Below, piece by piece: positions 43,705-52,354 of a stretch of 64,000 nucleotides of DNA (positions are counted from its first letter, which is position 1; every line of letters starts with the position of its first letter). A model generated the notes under the pieces. It saw nothing but the letters and a program-made list of their open reading frames with translations. It had not been told where the DNA came from and ran no database searches. A program made the translations under genes and the position numbers. Location: NCBI RefSeq assembly GCF_018861905.1, contig NZ_JAHLDU010000008.1, positions 145,054-209,053 on the forward strand, in the 5' to 3' direction. This DNA is from Clostridium sp. DSM 17811 (GTDB lineage: Bacteria > Bacillota > Clostridia > Clostridiales > Clostridiaceae).

Positions 43705-44880
43705 TTGGTTGGTGATAAATTATTTTATAAAACTTTATTCAAAGATATATTTTCTAATCCCTTTGAAATTAAATTTTGGGACGGGGATATAGAAAAATTC
43801 GGTGAGGGTGAAAGTAAGTTTCAACTTATTTTTAATGAACCGATATCAAAGGGGGATGTTGTAAATGATCCGTCCATAACGCTTGGAGAAGCATATATGA
43901 CAAAAAAATTAGACATAAAGGGTAATGTACAAGAGGTTATAGAGTCCCTATACAATAACGAAGAAAGCTTTCTTTGTAAAAGTGAAAAATACGAAAAACT
44001 CATAAAGAAGTTTAAAAGCAGTATAAAAAGAAGTAAGGATAATATACAATTTCATTATGATATTGGAAATGATTTTTACAAACTATGGCTTGATGATTCT
44101 ATGAATTATTCCTGTGGGTATTTTAAAAATGATACGGATACTTTAGACGAAGCTCAAAACAATAAAATAAATCATATTTTAACAAAATTAAACTTAAAAG
44201 AAGGACAAAGTTTACTTGATATAGGATGTGGATGGGGAGAACTTATAATTAGGGCAGCAAAACAATATAAGGTAAAGGCTGTTGGAGTTACTTTAAGTTT
44301 AGAACAACTACAAAAGGCTAATGAAAGAATAAAAGCTGAGGGACTAGAAGATTTAGTAGAAGTTAAACTTCAAGATTACAGAGAAATAAAAAATATGAGT
44401 TTTGATAGAATTGTTAGTGTAGGAATGCTCGAACATGTAGGACTAGAAAATTTATCTGAATATTTTCATATAGTAAATGACTTATTAAAAGATAAAGGAC
44501 TTTCTTTACTTCATTGTATAACAGCGGTAAATGAAGGTGGTAATAATACGTGGATAGATAAATACATTTTTCCAGGTGGACATGTACCTGCGATTAAAAC
44601 TATAATTTCAGATATAGCAGAACTAGAACTTGAATTAATTGATATAGAAAGTCTTAGAAGGCATTATGGAAAGACACTTGAACATTGGGCTGAAAACTTT
44701 GAAAATGCTCTTCCTGTAATAGAAAAGACTAAAGACGAGACATTTATAAGAATGTGGAGATTATATTTGAATGCCTGTGCTGCATCATTTAATTGTGGTA
44801 ATATTAATGTTCATCAAATATTGTTTGCAAAAGGTGTAAATAATGAATTACCTTTGACCAGAGACTATATGACTAAATGA
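43705..44880 (+). CDS. cfa: Cyclopropane-fatty-acyl-phospholipid synthase
   Basis: A 391-aa enzyme that adds a methylene bridge from S-adenosylmethionine to cis double bonds of membrane phospholipid acyl chains. That protects the membrane against acid, solvent or cold. The N-terminal lipid-binding region (1-110) precedes the methyltransferase domain. QFHYDIGNDFYKLWLDDSMN and YSCGYF are followed by the SAM site LLDIGCGWGELIIRAAKQY (about 171-189) and VSVGMLEHVGLENL with the catalytic Glu. It ends NVHQILFAKGVNNELPLTRD as the family does. Start is TTG behind AAGGAGTGAT. Confidence 0.93.
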   Translation: MVGDKLFYKTLFKDIFSNPFEIKFWDGDIEKFGEGESKFQLIFNEPISKGDVVNDPSITLGEAYMTKKLDIKGNVQEVIESLYNNEESFLCKSEKYEKLIKKFKSSIKRSKDNIQFHYDIGNDFYKLWLDDSMNYSCGYFKNDTDTLDEAQNNKINHILTKLNLKEGQSLLDIGCGWGELIIRAAKQYKVKAVGVTLSLEQLQKANERIKAEGLEDLVEVKLQDYREIKNMSFDRIVSVGMLEHVGLENLSEYFHIVNDLLKDKGLSLLHCITAVNEGGNNTWIDKYIFPGGHVPAIKTIISDIAELELELIDIESLRRHYGKTLEHWAENFENALPVIEKTKDETFIRMWRLYLNACAASFNCGNINVHQILFAKGVNNELPLTRDYMTK

Positions 44881-44886
44881 AATACT

Positions 44887-44909
44887 AAAGGCAACTAATA
44901 GTTGCCTTT
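44887..44909. terminator. Terminator after cfa
   Basis: A perfect 9-bp stem (44887-44895 with 44901-44909), 5-nt loop, followed by TTTT. It also lies just beyond the end of the convergent mntH gene. Confidence 0.85.
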
Positions 44910-44928
44910 TTTTGATTCTTATTTAAAT

Positions 44929-46194
44929 TTACAATATATAACTTAATAATAGCGTTATATTAAGTGCAGCTACTATAAGTCCAATAATCCAAAGAGTAAT
45001 TTTATCAAATCTAGTATTAGCATATTTGCCCATAACTTTTTTAGAAGAAGTTAAATATATCTGAAGGAATATAGTTATAGGAAGTTGTATACTTAAGAAC
45101 ATTTGTGAGTAGATGAGACCTTTAAAGGGCTCCGATATAAAAAATATAGCTATTGTAGCACCAACTAAAGTAATTCCTACGCCTAGCTTAGTATGAATAT
45201 CATGAATATCATATGGTTCCCCAAATATTCCCGCAAAAATACTACCACCGGCCATACCAGCAGTAACTGACGAAGATATTCCGGCAAAGAGTAGCGCTAA
45301 AGCAAAGACTACTGAAGCTATGCTTCCAAGTAATGGCGTCAGCATTTGCTGAGCTTGATTAAGCTCTGTAACTTGAACCTTTTGTGCGAAGAAAGTAGCT
45401 GCGGCAATAAGTATCATAGCACTATTTATAGCCCAACCTACCATCATTGAAAAAAAAGTATCCATAAATTCATATTTAAGTTGTTTTTTTATTACATTTT
45501 CATCTTTTAGATTCCATTGACGACTTTGTATTATTTCCGAATGAAGAAATAAATTATGGGGCATTACAACGGCGCCTAGAACACTCATTATTATTGGGAT
45601 AGATCCTTTAGGAAAAGAAGGTTTAACCCAGCTTATCATAGCTTTTCCCCATTCGATATGTACAAGGCTTAATTCGAATATAAAAGATATTCCTATTATA
45701 GAAACAAAGCCAATAATCCATCTTTCTAGTTTCTTATAAGAATTTGTAAAGAGCATCCATAAGATCAAACCTAAAACTAACACTGTTCCGAGTTTTATAG
45801 GTATACCAAATAACATATTTAAAGCAATAGCACCACCTAAAAGTTCTGCAAGGGCAGTAGATACTGCAGCTAGCACAGCGGAACCAAGTACAAATTTGTT
45901 CAGTCTTGGTTTTAATGTAGCAGTAGATGCTTCTGATATGCAATTTCCTGTAACAATCCCGAGATGGGCAGCATTATGCTGAAGAACAATAAGCATAATA
46001 GTTGAAAGAGTTACCATCCAAAGTAAAGTATATCCAAAATTAGCACCAGCAGAAACGTTTGCGGCCCAATTTCCAGGGTCTATAAATCCTACGGTTACTA
46101 ATAACCCAGGTCCAATGTATTTAAAAAAATCTAATGCCATAAGTTTAGGTTTATGGTCTTTTTTTGATATAATTTTATTAAATGGAAAATTCAC
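44929..46194 (-). CDS. mntH: NRAMP-family divalent metal transporter (manganese)
   Basis: A 421-aa proton-coupled metal importer with about 11 helices. Metal-binding helix 1 has the hallmark DPGN (residues 39-42 in VGFIDPGNWAANV). Helix 6 has MPHN in GAVVMPHNLFLHSEI. Both are the canonical Mn2+/Fe2+ ligands. The start is GTG behind GGATGTG. A perfect 14-bp A/T palindrome overlaps the likely promoter. No MntR or yybP-ykoY element was recognised. Confidence 0.9.
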   Translation of the reverse strand: MNFPFNKIISKKDHKPKLMALDFFKYIGPGLLVTVGFIDPGNWAANVSAGANFGYTLLWMVTLSTIMLIVLQHNAAHLGIVTGNCISEASTATLKPRLNKFVLGSAVLAAVSTALAELLGGAIALNMLFGIPIKLGTVLVLGLILWMLFTNSYKKLERWIIGFVSIIGISFIFELSLVHIEWGKAMISWVKPSFPKGSIPIIMSVLGAVVMPHNLFLHSEIIQSRQWNLKDENVIKKQLKYEFMDTFFSMMVGWAINSAMILIAAATFFAQKVQVTELNQAQQMLTPLLGSIASVVFALALLFAGISSSVTAGMAGGSIFAGIFGEPYDIHDIHTKLGVGITLVGATIAIFFISEPFKGLIYSQMFLSIQLPITIFLQIYLTSSKKVMGKYANTRFDKITLWIIGLIVAALNITLLLSYIL

Positions 46195-46220
46195 TATAAC
46201 ACATCCGTTCTTTTTGTTGT

Positions 46221-46234
46221 ATAATATATATTAT
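46221..46234 (-). promoter_or_regulatory. Palindrome ATAATATATATTAT upstream of mntH
   Basis: A perfect 14-bp palindrome 27-40 bp before the mntH start codon. It holds -10-like TATA sequences. Being pure A/T it may be a promoter by chance rather than an operator. Confidence 0.3.
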
Positions 46235-46345
46235 AAAGTAATTATTATTTAAAGCAACATTAAAATAGTAAAATCACATTTATACATAAAATAAAGATTA
46301 AATTTTTTAAAATTATTTATGTTAATTAAGACGGAGGTTATTTAA

Positions 46346-47656
46346 ATCAAAAATTCAACAAAACATTCAATCGTTATAGGTTCTGCATTATTTGCAATGT
46401 TCTTCGGTGCAGGAAACCTAATTTTCCCACCAGCATTAGGAAGGGCAGCTGGAGATTCAATTCTGTATTCAATTATAGGCTTTCTTATTACAGGAGTTGG
46501 CATTCCCATATGTGCTATAATTGCTTGTGCTAAAATCAATGGTGATTTCAAAAAAATGGCAGATAGAGTAGGCCCAATATTTTCTGTAATAGTCTCTATA
46601 GCCTTAGTTCTTATTATAGGGCCTTTATTCGCAATTCCAAGAACTGCCGCAACAACTTTCGAACTGGGGATACATCCCTTATTTCCATCAATTGGACAAA
46701 ATATATCAATTATAGTGTTTTTTGTAATAGTGCTTGCATTTGCGCTTAAACCTTCTTCAATAATTGATAATATAGGTAAAGTACTTACACCAGCACTTTT
46801 ATTAATGCTAGCTATAATTATAGTTAAAGGAATAATAGAGCCTATTGGACCAATTGTAACTACATCTTACGAAGGTGGATTCTCAAAAGCATTAATAGAA
46901 GGATATCAGACAATGGATGCTATGACTGGTGTTATATTTTCATCAATAATTATTTCGTCTATTAGAGCAAAAGGTTATAAAAGCCCAAAGGATATAATGA
47001 AGATAACTTTGAAATCAGCTTTAGTGTCTTTAATCGGTTTATCTTTTGTGTATACTGGGCTTATGTACCTTGGAACTCAAACAACTACATTGTTTTCAAA
47101 AAGTGTATCCAGAACTAGTTTGGTTACATCAATTGTTAGATTAGACCTAGGTAGTATTGGTAGTGTTATACTTAGTTTATGTGTTACTCTTGCATGCTTA
47201 ACAACTGCGATAGGAATCCTTTCAGCTGGATCAAAATTCTTTGCTAAGCTTTTCAAGGGCAAATTATCTTACGAAAGCATTGCTATTGGAATTGCTTTAG
47301 TAAGTGGGGTAATGGCTACGAAGGATGTTGATAGTTTAATTAAATTGGCAAATCCGGTTTTGAAAATCATATATCCAATTGTAATTGTTTTAATAGTTAC
47401 TACTTTACTTGGTGATATAGTGAAAAATAATAAGGTAGTTACTATAACTACATACACAGTTTTAATAGTAAGTGTTTTAAATACTATAAATGATTTAACA
47501 GCAAATAGCATTGGATTTTTCAAATATGTTCCTCTATCTAGTGTAGGATTTGGATGGATTATACCAGCTATAATTGCTTTTGTAATTTCTAATAGATTAG
47601 TTAAATCAAATCAGGAAAACAAATCTGTTATGCCAAACTTAAATCAGGAGTTGTAG
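46346..47656 (+). CDS. brnQ: Branched-chain amino acid transporter BrnQ (copy 2), AUC start and foreign tail
   Basis: A 436-aa LIVCS-family transporter. It lacks a normal start codon in the right place: the first ATG (46397) is inside the first membrane helix, just before FFGAGNLIFPPALGRAAG. The in-frame region upstream codes KNSTKHSIVIGSALFA, matching the BrnQ N-terminus. It begins with ATC at 46346, 7 bp after GGAGGT and directly after a stop codon. The start is therefore taken as ATC. The last 12 or so codons (from 47621) lie in a 53-bp stretch matching the 3' end of the rhamnosidase gene (50424-50476) read in a different frame. The authentic C-terminus appears to have been replaced. No T-box precedes it, unlike copy 1. 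Confidence 0.85.
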   Translation: MKNSTKHSIVIGSALFAMFFGAGNLIFPPALGRAAGDSILYSIIGFLITGVGIPICAIIACAKINGDFKKMADRVGPIFSVIVSIALVLIIGPLFAIPRTAATTFELGIHPLFPSIGQNISIIVFFVIVLAFALKPSSIIDNIGKVLTPALLLMLAIIIVKGIIEPIGPIVTTSYEGGFSKALIEGYQTMDAMTGVIFSSIIISSIRAKGYKSPKDIMKITLKSALVSLIGLSFVYTGLMYLGTQTTTLFSKSVSRTSLVTSIVRLDLGSIGSVILSLCVTLACLTTAIGILSAGSKFFAKLFKGKLSYESIAIGIALVSGVMATKDVDSLIKLANPVLKIIYPIVIVLIVTTLLGDIVKNNKVVTITTYTVLIVSVLNTINDLTANSIGFFKYVPLSSVGFGWIIPAIIAFVISNRLVKSNQENKSVMPNLNQEL

Positions 47657-47673
47657 GAAGTGTAAAATTAAGA
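47621..47673 (+). repeat. 53-bp direct repeat, left copy (relic of the rhamnosidase 3' end)
   Basis: Matches 50424-50476 with 48 of 53 bases identical, including 23 consecutive identical bases (47651-47673). In brnQ it is read in another frame than in the rhamnosidase gene, where it codes the C-terminal GIVGSVKLR. Confidence 0.85.
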
Positions 47674-47684
47674 ATAAAAACTAC

Positions 47685-47737
47685 TTAAGCGGCTAAAGTC
47701 CTAAATTACATGGGGCTAAGGCCGTTTAATTTTTTTG
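47685..47737 (+). terminator. Terminator after brnQ copy 2
   Basis: TTAAGCGGC (47685-47693) pairs with GCCGTTTAA (47721-47729), one G-T pair, followed by a run of eight T. The loop is about 27 nt and has inner pairing. Confidence 0.7.
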
Positions 47738-47864
47738 TAATCTCTTGGTATTGTAGAAAATTACATGTTCTTGATTTTTTCATTTATTTTATAAAATAAA
47801 TTTACTATGATTGACTAAAACAAAGAAAAGAAAGGAAAAACAAACAAAACAAACAAAAAAACTA

Positions 47865-47893
47865 TTGACTTTGTGTTGGAAGAAAAGTATGAT
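47865..47893 (+). promoter_or_regulatory. Strong promoter of the rhamnogalacturonan operon
   Basis: TTGACT (47865-47870) and TATGAT (47888-47893), exactly 17 bp apart. Upstream lies an A-rich AAACA-repeat stretch (about 47835-47860) that could act as an UP element. Downstream, AAAGGA and a 9-codon frame at 47915-47944 (MFKVIDNTR) might be a leader peptide. The gap 47657-48016 otherwise holds the terminator above. Confidence 0.65.
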
Positions 47894-48016
47894 TGTGTAA
47901 ATAAAGGAATATAAATGTTTAAAGTAATAGATAACACACGATAAAATATAAAGTAAAAGAAAAATTAGAAAAAATGTAGGATGATAATACATTTTATTAT
48001 GAAGGGATGTTTGATA

Positions 48017-50500
48017 ATGATTGAAAATCAACGAAATGAATTTATTAATCCTTTAAATGAATATACGCCAATCCCTTTTTGGTTTTGGAATGATGATCTA
48101 GATAAAAATGAAATTATAAGGCAAATCAATGATTTTTCAAATAAGGGAGTTAGTGCATTTGTTATTCATCCAAGGATAGGAATACCTAAAAATATTGAAT
48201 ATCTTTCAGATAAATTTATGGGTTTTGTGCGCTCAGCTATTGAGGAAGCAGAAAAACTTAATATGAAGGTAGTACTATATGATGAAGCTATGTATCCTTC
48301 AGGGTCGGCTCATGGGATGGTTGTAAAAAATAATCCGGAGTATGCAAGCAGAGGACTCAAAATGATTGAATATAAATGTCACAATGAAACAATAATAGAA
48401 TTTCATGAAAAAGATGGGGAAAGTTTAGTATCAGCTTTAGCAATTAAAAAAGTTGAAGATAATAAATTTGATAGTTCCCAGATAAAAAAAATAATATGTA
48501 AGCATAATAAAGTAACATTTGTGCCTCCAGGTTTGGGTGATTGGTACATAATTATTTTTGTAGAGGCATATACCGAAGGGACTATAAGAGGAATACATTT
48601 TGGTGAGGATGATGGTGAACTAGAAGCTCCAGCTTCAAGTGATTTACTTAATCCTTATGCGGTACAATCTTTTATCAGTTTAACGCATGAGAGGTATTAT
48701 AAAGAATTTAGCGAATATTTTGGGAATGTAATAACAGGAGTGTTCACTGATGAACCAGACATAATGGGTAGAGGTAATCACGGTAATATGATAGCTTGGA
48801 CAAGAGGGTTTCTTGAATTTTATATTAACCAGGGTGGAAGAGAGGAAGATTTACCAGCATTGTGGTTAGAAGGCACTACAGAAAATATCAATATTAAAAC
48901 TAGATATAATAGAGCCATAAACAAAAAATTAGAGTTATCTTACTATAAACCTATAAGCGAATGGTGTGAAAAACATAATATTGAACTTACAGGACATCCT
49001 CATGAAAGTGATGATATTGGATTACTTAAGTATTTTCAGGTGCCAGCTCAAGATATTGTATGGAGATGGGTAGCTCCAGAGGATAATAAGGCTATTCAGG
49101 GAGAAAATACTACTATGGCTAAGTGTACTTCTGATTCAGCTAGACATAGAGGTAAAAGAAAAAATGGAAATGAATGTTTTGCTTGTTGTGGAGCAAATAA
49201 AATAGAATGGTCATTTGCAGTTGACGATATGAAATGGTTTATGGATTGGTTATTTGTAAGAGGTGTAAACCTTTTATATCCTCATGCTTTTTTCTATTCA
49301 ATAAGAGGGCAGAGAAGAATAGGAGAAAGACCACCGGATGTAGGACCAAATAATATATGGTGGCCGTATTACAACCAAATTTCACAATATATGAAGAGAA
49401 TGAGTTTTATAATGACGGATAGTTACAACGTAACGGATATTGCTGTATTATGTGAAAATCATAATTTGCCTTGGAAGAGCGTTAAGCCGTTGTATGAAAA
49501 TTCTATTGAATTTAATTATTTTGAAAAGGAATTGCTAATGTGCGATTTATGCGACATAAGTGATGGAGCTGTTTACATTCAAAAACAAAAATATAAGGTT
49601 ATTATTATTGAGGATGTAAGTAGTGTTACTGAAGAAATAATAAAACCATTGGAGAAATTTTCGCAGGGTGGCGGAACGATCATTATAAACAATGCAAAGG
49701 GATATAACATTAAAATAAAAGATACTATAGTTATTAAAGAAGCAATAGAGATATTAAACGTGATTGATGGTTTAAATAGCCGTGATTTGTTTACTAATCA
49801 TAATCAAAAATCATTAAGAGTAAGCCACGTAGTTAAAGATGGTGTGCATTATTATGTTCTTGTAAATGAAGGTGAAGAAAAGATAAAAGATATTTTAAAT
49901 ATAAAAAATATTGGATATGTTGAGAAATGGGATGCATGGAAAGGGAAAACCTTTCAACAAAAGGTATTAGAAATAAATGGTGAATATATAAAAATACCTA
50001 TAGAAATAAATAGAAGAGAAAGTGTTATATTCGTTTTAGATACTTCGAAGGTTCCAATGATTGGTGATAAAAAAGAAAAATTCAGCAATTGTTATACTAT
50101 GGATATAAAATCAGATTGGAAGGTTTATGACCAAGAAAATAGGCTTGTAAAAGAAGGAAAACCAACACCTTGGAACGAATGGGAAGGATTTAAAAATTAT
50201 TCTGGAACCATGATATATAGCAATCAATTTGTAATTGAAAATAGAGAAGGGATAAATGAAATACAACTCGAACTAGAAGAAGCCCACGAAATCGTGAAAG
50301 TATTCATAAACGAAAAAGAAGTAGAGATTAAAATGTGGGCACCATATATCTTTGACATCTTAGATTATGTTAGTTCAGGCTTAAATATATTGACTATTGA
50401 GGTCACGAATTCATTAGCTAACAAAATCTGTAATGCTAAACTTAAATCGGGTATTGTAGGAAGTGTAAAATTAAGACTTAATTTATTTAGTTCATGTTAA
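48017..50500 (+). CDS. GH106-like alpha-L-rhamnosidase
   Basis: An 827-aa glycoside hydrolase. The TIM-barrel part (about 1-460) opens YTPIPFWFWNDDLDKNEIIR and VSAFVIHPRIGIPKN, followed by YDEAMYPSGSAHGMV and VFTDEPDIMGRG, typical of GH106 rhamnosidases and relatives. A beta-sandwich, carbohydrate-binding-like C-terminal part follows (about 690-820: YSGTMIYSNQFVIENREG). It removes rhamnose from pectin-derived oligosaccharides. It has no signal peptide, so it acts in the cytoplasm on imported sugar. The start at 48017 is chosen for its ribosome site (AAGGGATG); the frame is open further up. It is the first gene of the operon with lyase, symporter and deacetylase. Its last 60 bp are duplicated at the end of brnQ. 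Confidence 0.82.
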   Translation: MIENQRNEFINPLNEYTPIPFWFWNDDLDKNEIIRQINDFSNKGVSAFVIHPRIGIPKNIEYLSDKFMGFVRSAIEEAEKLNMKVVLYDEAMYPSGSAHGMVVKNNPEYASRGLKMIEYKCHNETIIEFHEKDGESLVSALAIKKVEDNKFDSSQIKKIICKHNKVTFVPPGLGDWYIIIFVEAYTEGTIRGIHFGEDDGELEAPASSDLLNPYAVQSFISLTHERYYKEFSEYFGNVITGVFTDEPDIMGRGNHGNMIAWTRGFLEFYINQGGREEDLPALWLEGTTENINIKTRYNRAINKKLELSYYKPISEWCEKHNIELTGHPHESDDIGLLKYFQVPAQDIVWRWVAPEDNKAIQGENTTMAKCTSDSARHRGKRKNGNECFACCGANKIEWSFAVDDMKWFMDWLFVRGVNLLYPHAFFYSIRGQRRIGERPPDVGPNNIWWPYYNQISQYMKRMSFIMTDSYNVTDIAVLCENHNLPWKSVKPLYENSIEFNYFEKELLMCDLCDISDGAVYIQKQKYKVIIIEDVSSVTEEIIKPLEKFSQGGGTIIINNAKGYNIKIKDTIVIKEAIEILNVIDGLNSRDLFTNHNQKSLRVSHVVKDGVHYYVLVNEGEEKIKDILNIKNIGYVEKWDAWKGKTFQQKVLEINGEYIKIPIEINRRESVIFVLDTSKVPMIGDKKEKFSNCYTMDIKSDWKVYDQENRLVKEGKPTPWNEWEGFKNYSGTMIYSNQFVIENREGINEIQLELEEAHEIVKVFINEKEVEIKMWAPYIFDILDYVSSGLNILTIEVTNSLANKICNAKLKSGIVGSVKLRLNLFSSC
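50424..50476 (+). repeat. 53-bp direct repeat, right copy (rhamnosidase 3' end)
   Basis: The intact coding version of the element found at 47621-47673; see that entry. Confidence 0.85.
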
Positions 50501-50590
50501 CGTTAACAAATATCTACGTAAATAGGTATGGTTATATAGATCATTCATATGATGATTTTAAGAAACTATTATATTAAAGGATGTGAAATA

Positions 50591-52285
50591 ATGGATGATG
50601 AAGTTAAACTAATTGTAAATGGGCTAAAAAGTATAATATCAAATGGAATATTAACTGTGGAATTTAATGAAAATGCCGTAGCTACATCTTTAGTTAAAAA
50701 CAATAAGGAGTTAATAAAAAATCTTAATGGAGCAGATAATGATCCAGATAAAAATCATACATTTTATCTTGATTATCATGCAGAAGGAAAATTCAGAAAT
50801 TTTAAAGCAGCGGAATTAAAAGTAATAACGAATAATAAAGATGAGGTGCATATAACATATATTGATAGGACAAGCTTATTGTATATAGAATATAACATAA
50901 TTATGAAAAAAGGTGAAAGTGGTATTTACTCTTATGCAGTTGTAAAAAATAACATAAAAAAGGAATTTAGGTTAAGCGAGTTAAGAACGGTGTATAGATT
51001 AGATTATAATATTTTTGATCATGCTTATAATTCAGAAAGAAAGGGAAAACAACCAACCCATGATTATTTGAATAAAAATAAAAAAATTCAAGATGAAACT
51101 TATGAGTTACCAGATGGAGAAATGTATACCAATGGAAAAGTATATTCTAAGTATGATTATGTAGGGTATTTTAAAGATAATCACTTTTGGGGTCAATATG
51201 GTAAGGAATTTGGATTTTGGTTTATTCCAGTAAGTACAGAATACTATCCCAGTGGTCCTCTAAAACAAGAGCTATTAGTACATTATGATTCTATTATATT
51301 AAATTATATGACTGGTGCTCATTTCGGAACAGGGGATTTTAATGTTCCAACGGATTGGGAAAAGATGTATGGACCTTGGTATATTTATATAAATTGTGGT
51401 AATGAAGAAGAAATGATTAATGACGCTAGAAAAAAAGCGAATACAGAAGAAAAAAAATGGCCTTATACATGTATAAATGAACCGTTATATCCTTTAGACA
51501 GAAGTAATGTTAGTGGGCAATTAATTATAACTCATAATAGATCGAGTGAAGAGGCTATGGTAGTACTAGCTAAATCGGGTGGAGAATTTATAAGGCAGAA
51601 AGGTGATTATATATTCTATTCACAATCTGATAAAGAGGGTAAGTTTTTAATTAATAACGTTAGACCGGGCACATATACATTATATGCTTATGCTACCAAA
51701 GGTGATGTTACAAGGCAATTAAGTAAAGATTATATAGTTGTTGGAAATGATAATTTAGATTTGGGGGAGATTATTTGGAATCCACCATATCATAAAAATA
51801 AACTATGGCAAATTGGAAAGGCTAATCGTACGGCGAAAGAGTTTAAATTTGGAAATGAATTAAGAAACTATAAGTGGAAGGATATGGTTCCTGAGAATTT
51901 AGATTATGTTATAGGAAAAAGTAAAGAAAGTGAAGATTGGTATTATGCGCAAACAAAGCCGGGAAATTGGAATATAAAATTTAATATGGATAAAAATTAT
52001 GAAAAAAGATTCTATCTTACAATATCAATTGCATCGGCTACTAAAAACAAAATTGATGGAAAAGTGGAGCCTACTTTAATTGTTAAAGTTAATGGTAAAG
52101 TTGTTAAATCTACTGATTACATTAGTGATACATCTATTTATAGGTCAGCAATGAAAAGTGGCTGGTATCATTTAGAAGAGGTGGAGTTTGGTTCTAATAT
52201 TTTAAACCTTGGGGAAAACGTTATCACATTTACAACATGTAATGCAGCTATAATGTATGACACCATAATATTAGAGAGTAATTAA
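50591..52285 (+). CDS. PL4-like rhamnogalacturonan lyase
   Basis: A 564-aa protein in three parts, as in PL4 rhamnogalacturonan lyases. There is a large beta-sandwich catalytic domain (about 1-290: FGFWFIPVSTEYYPSGPLKQ, MTGAHFGTGDFNVP). An FnIII-like domain (about 310-385: SGQLIITHNRS, GKFLINNVRPGTYTLYAYAT) follows. The C-terminal carbohydrate-binding domain is about 400-560 (LWQIGKANRTAKEFKFGNEL, then RNYKWKDMVPENLDYVIG). It cleaves the rhamnose-galacturonate backbone by beta-elimination. There is no signal peptide, unlike most known members, so it presumably works on imported oligomers. The start at 50591 follows AAAGGATGTG. Confidence 0.85.
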   Translation: MDDEVKLIVNGLKSIISNGILTVEFNENAVATSLVKNNKELIKNLNGADNDPDKNHTFYLDYHAEGKFRNFKAAELKVITNNKDEVHITYIDRTSLLYIEYNIIMKKGESGIYSYAVVKNNIKKEFRLSELRTVYRLDYNIFDHAYNSERKGKQPTHDYLNKNKKIQDETYELPDGEMYTNGKVYSKYDYVGYFKDNHFWGQYGKEFGFWFIPVSTEYYPSGPLKQELLVHYDSIILNYMTGAHFGTGDFNVPTDWEKMYGPWYIYINCGNEEEMINDARKKANTEEKKWPYTCINEPLYPLDRSNVSGQLIITHNRSSEEAMVVLAKSGGEFIRQKGDYIFYSQSDKEGKFLINNVRPGTYTLYAYATKGDVTRQLSKDYIVVGNDNLDLGEIIWNPPYHKNKLWQIGKANRTAKEFKFGNELRNYKWKDMVPENLDYVIGKSKESEDWYYAQTKPGNWNIKFNMDKNYEKRFYLTISIASATKNKIDGKVEPTLIVKVNGKVVKSTDYISDTSIYRSAMKSGWYHLEEVEFGSNILNLGENVITFTTCNAAIMYDTIILESN

Positions 52286-52315
52286 ATAATGCAGCTACCC
52301 AGGAGATGATTTAAC
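52282..52315 (+). repeat. Intergenic element, copy 2 (GCAGC...AGGAGATGATTTAA)
   Basis: The core 52291-52314 differs from copy 1 in one base. It is closed by TTAAAT/ATTTAA (52282-52287 with 52309-52314), with the left arm overlapping the lyase stop codon. It lies 40 bp upstream of the symporter start. Confidence 0.55.
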
Positions 52316-52354
52316 TGAATTATAAAATAAAATTTTTAAAAAGGGGATTAGGAT

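Noticed and set aside
47835..47862. AAACA short tandem repeats as a CRISPR or phase-variable tract
   Set aside because: Units are 4-5 bp, irregular and without spacers; more likely an A-rich upstream promoter element.
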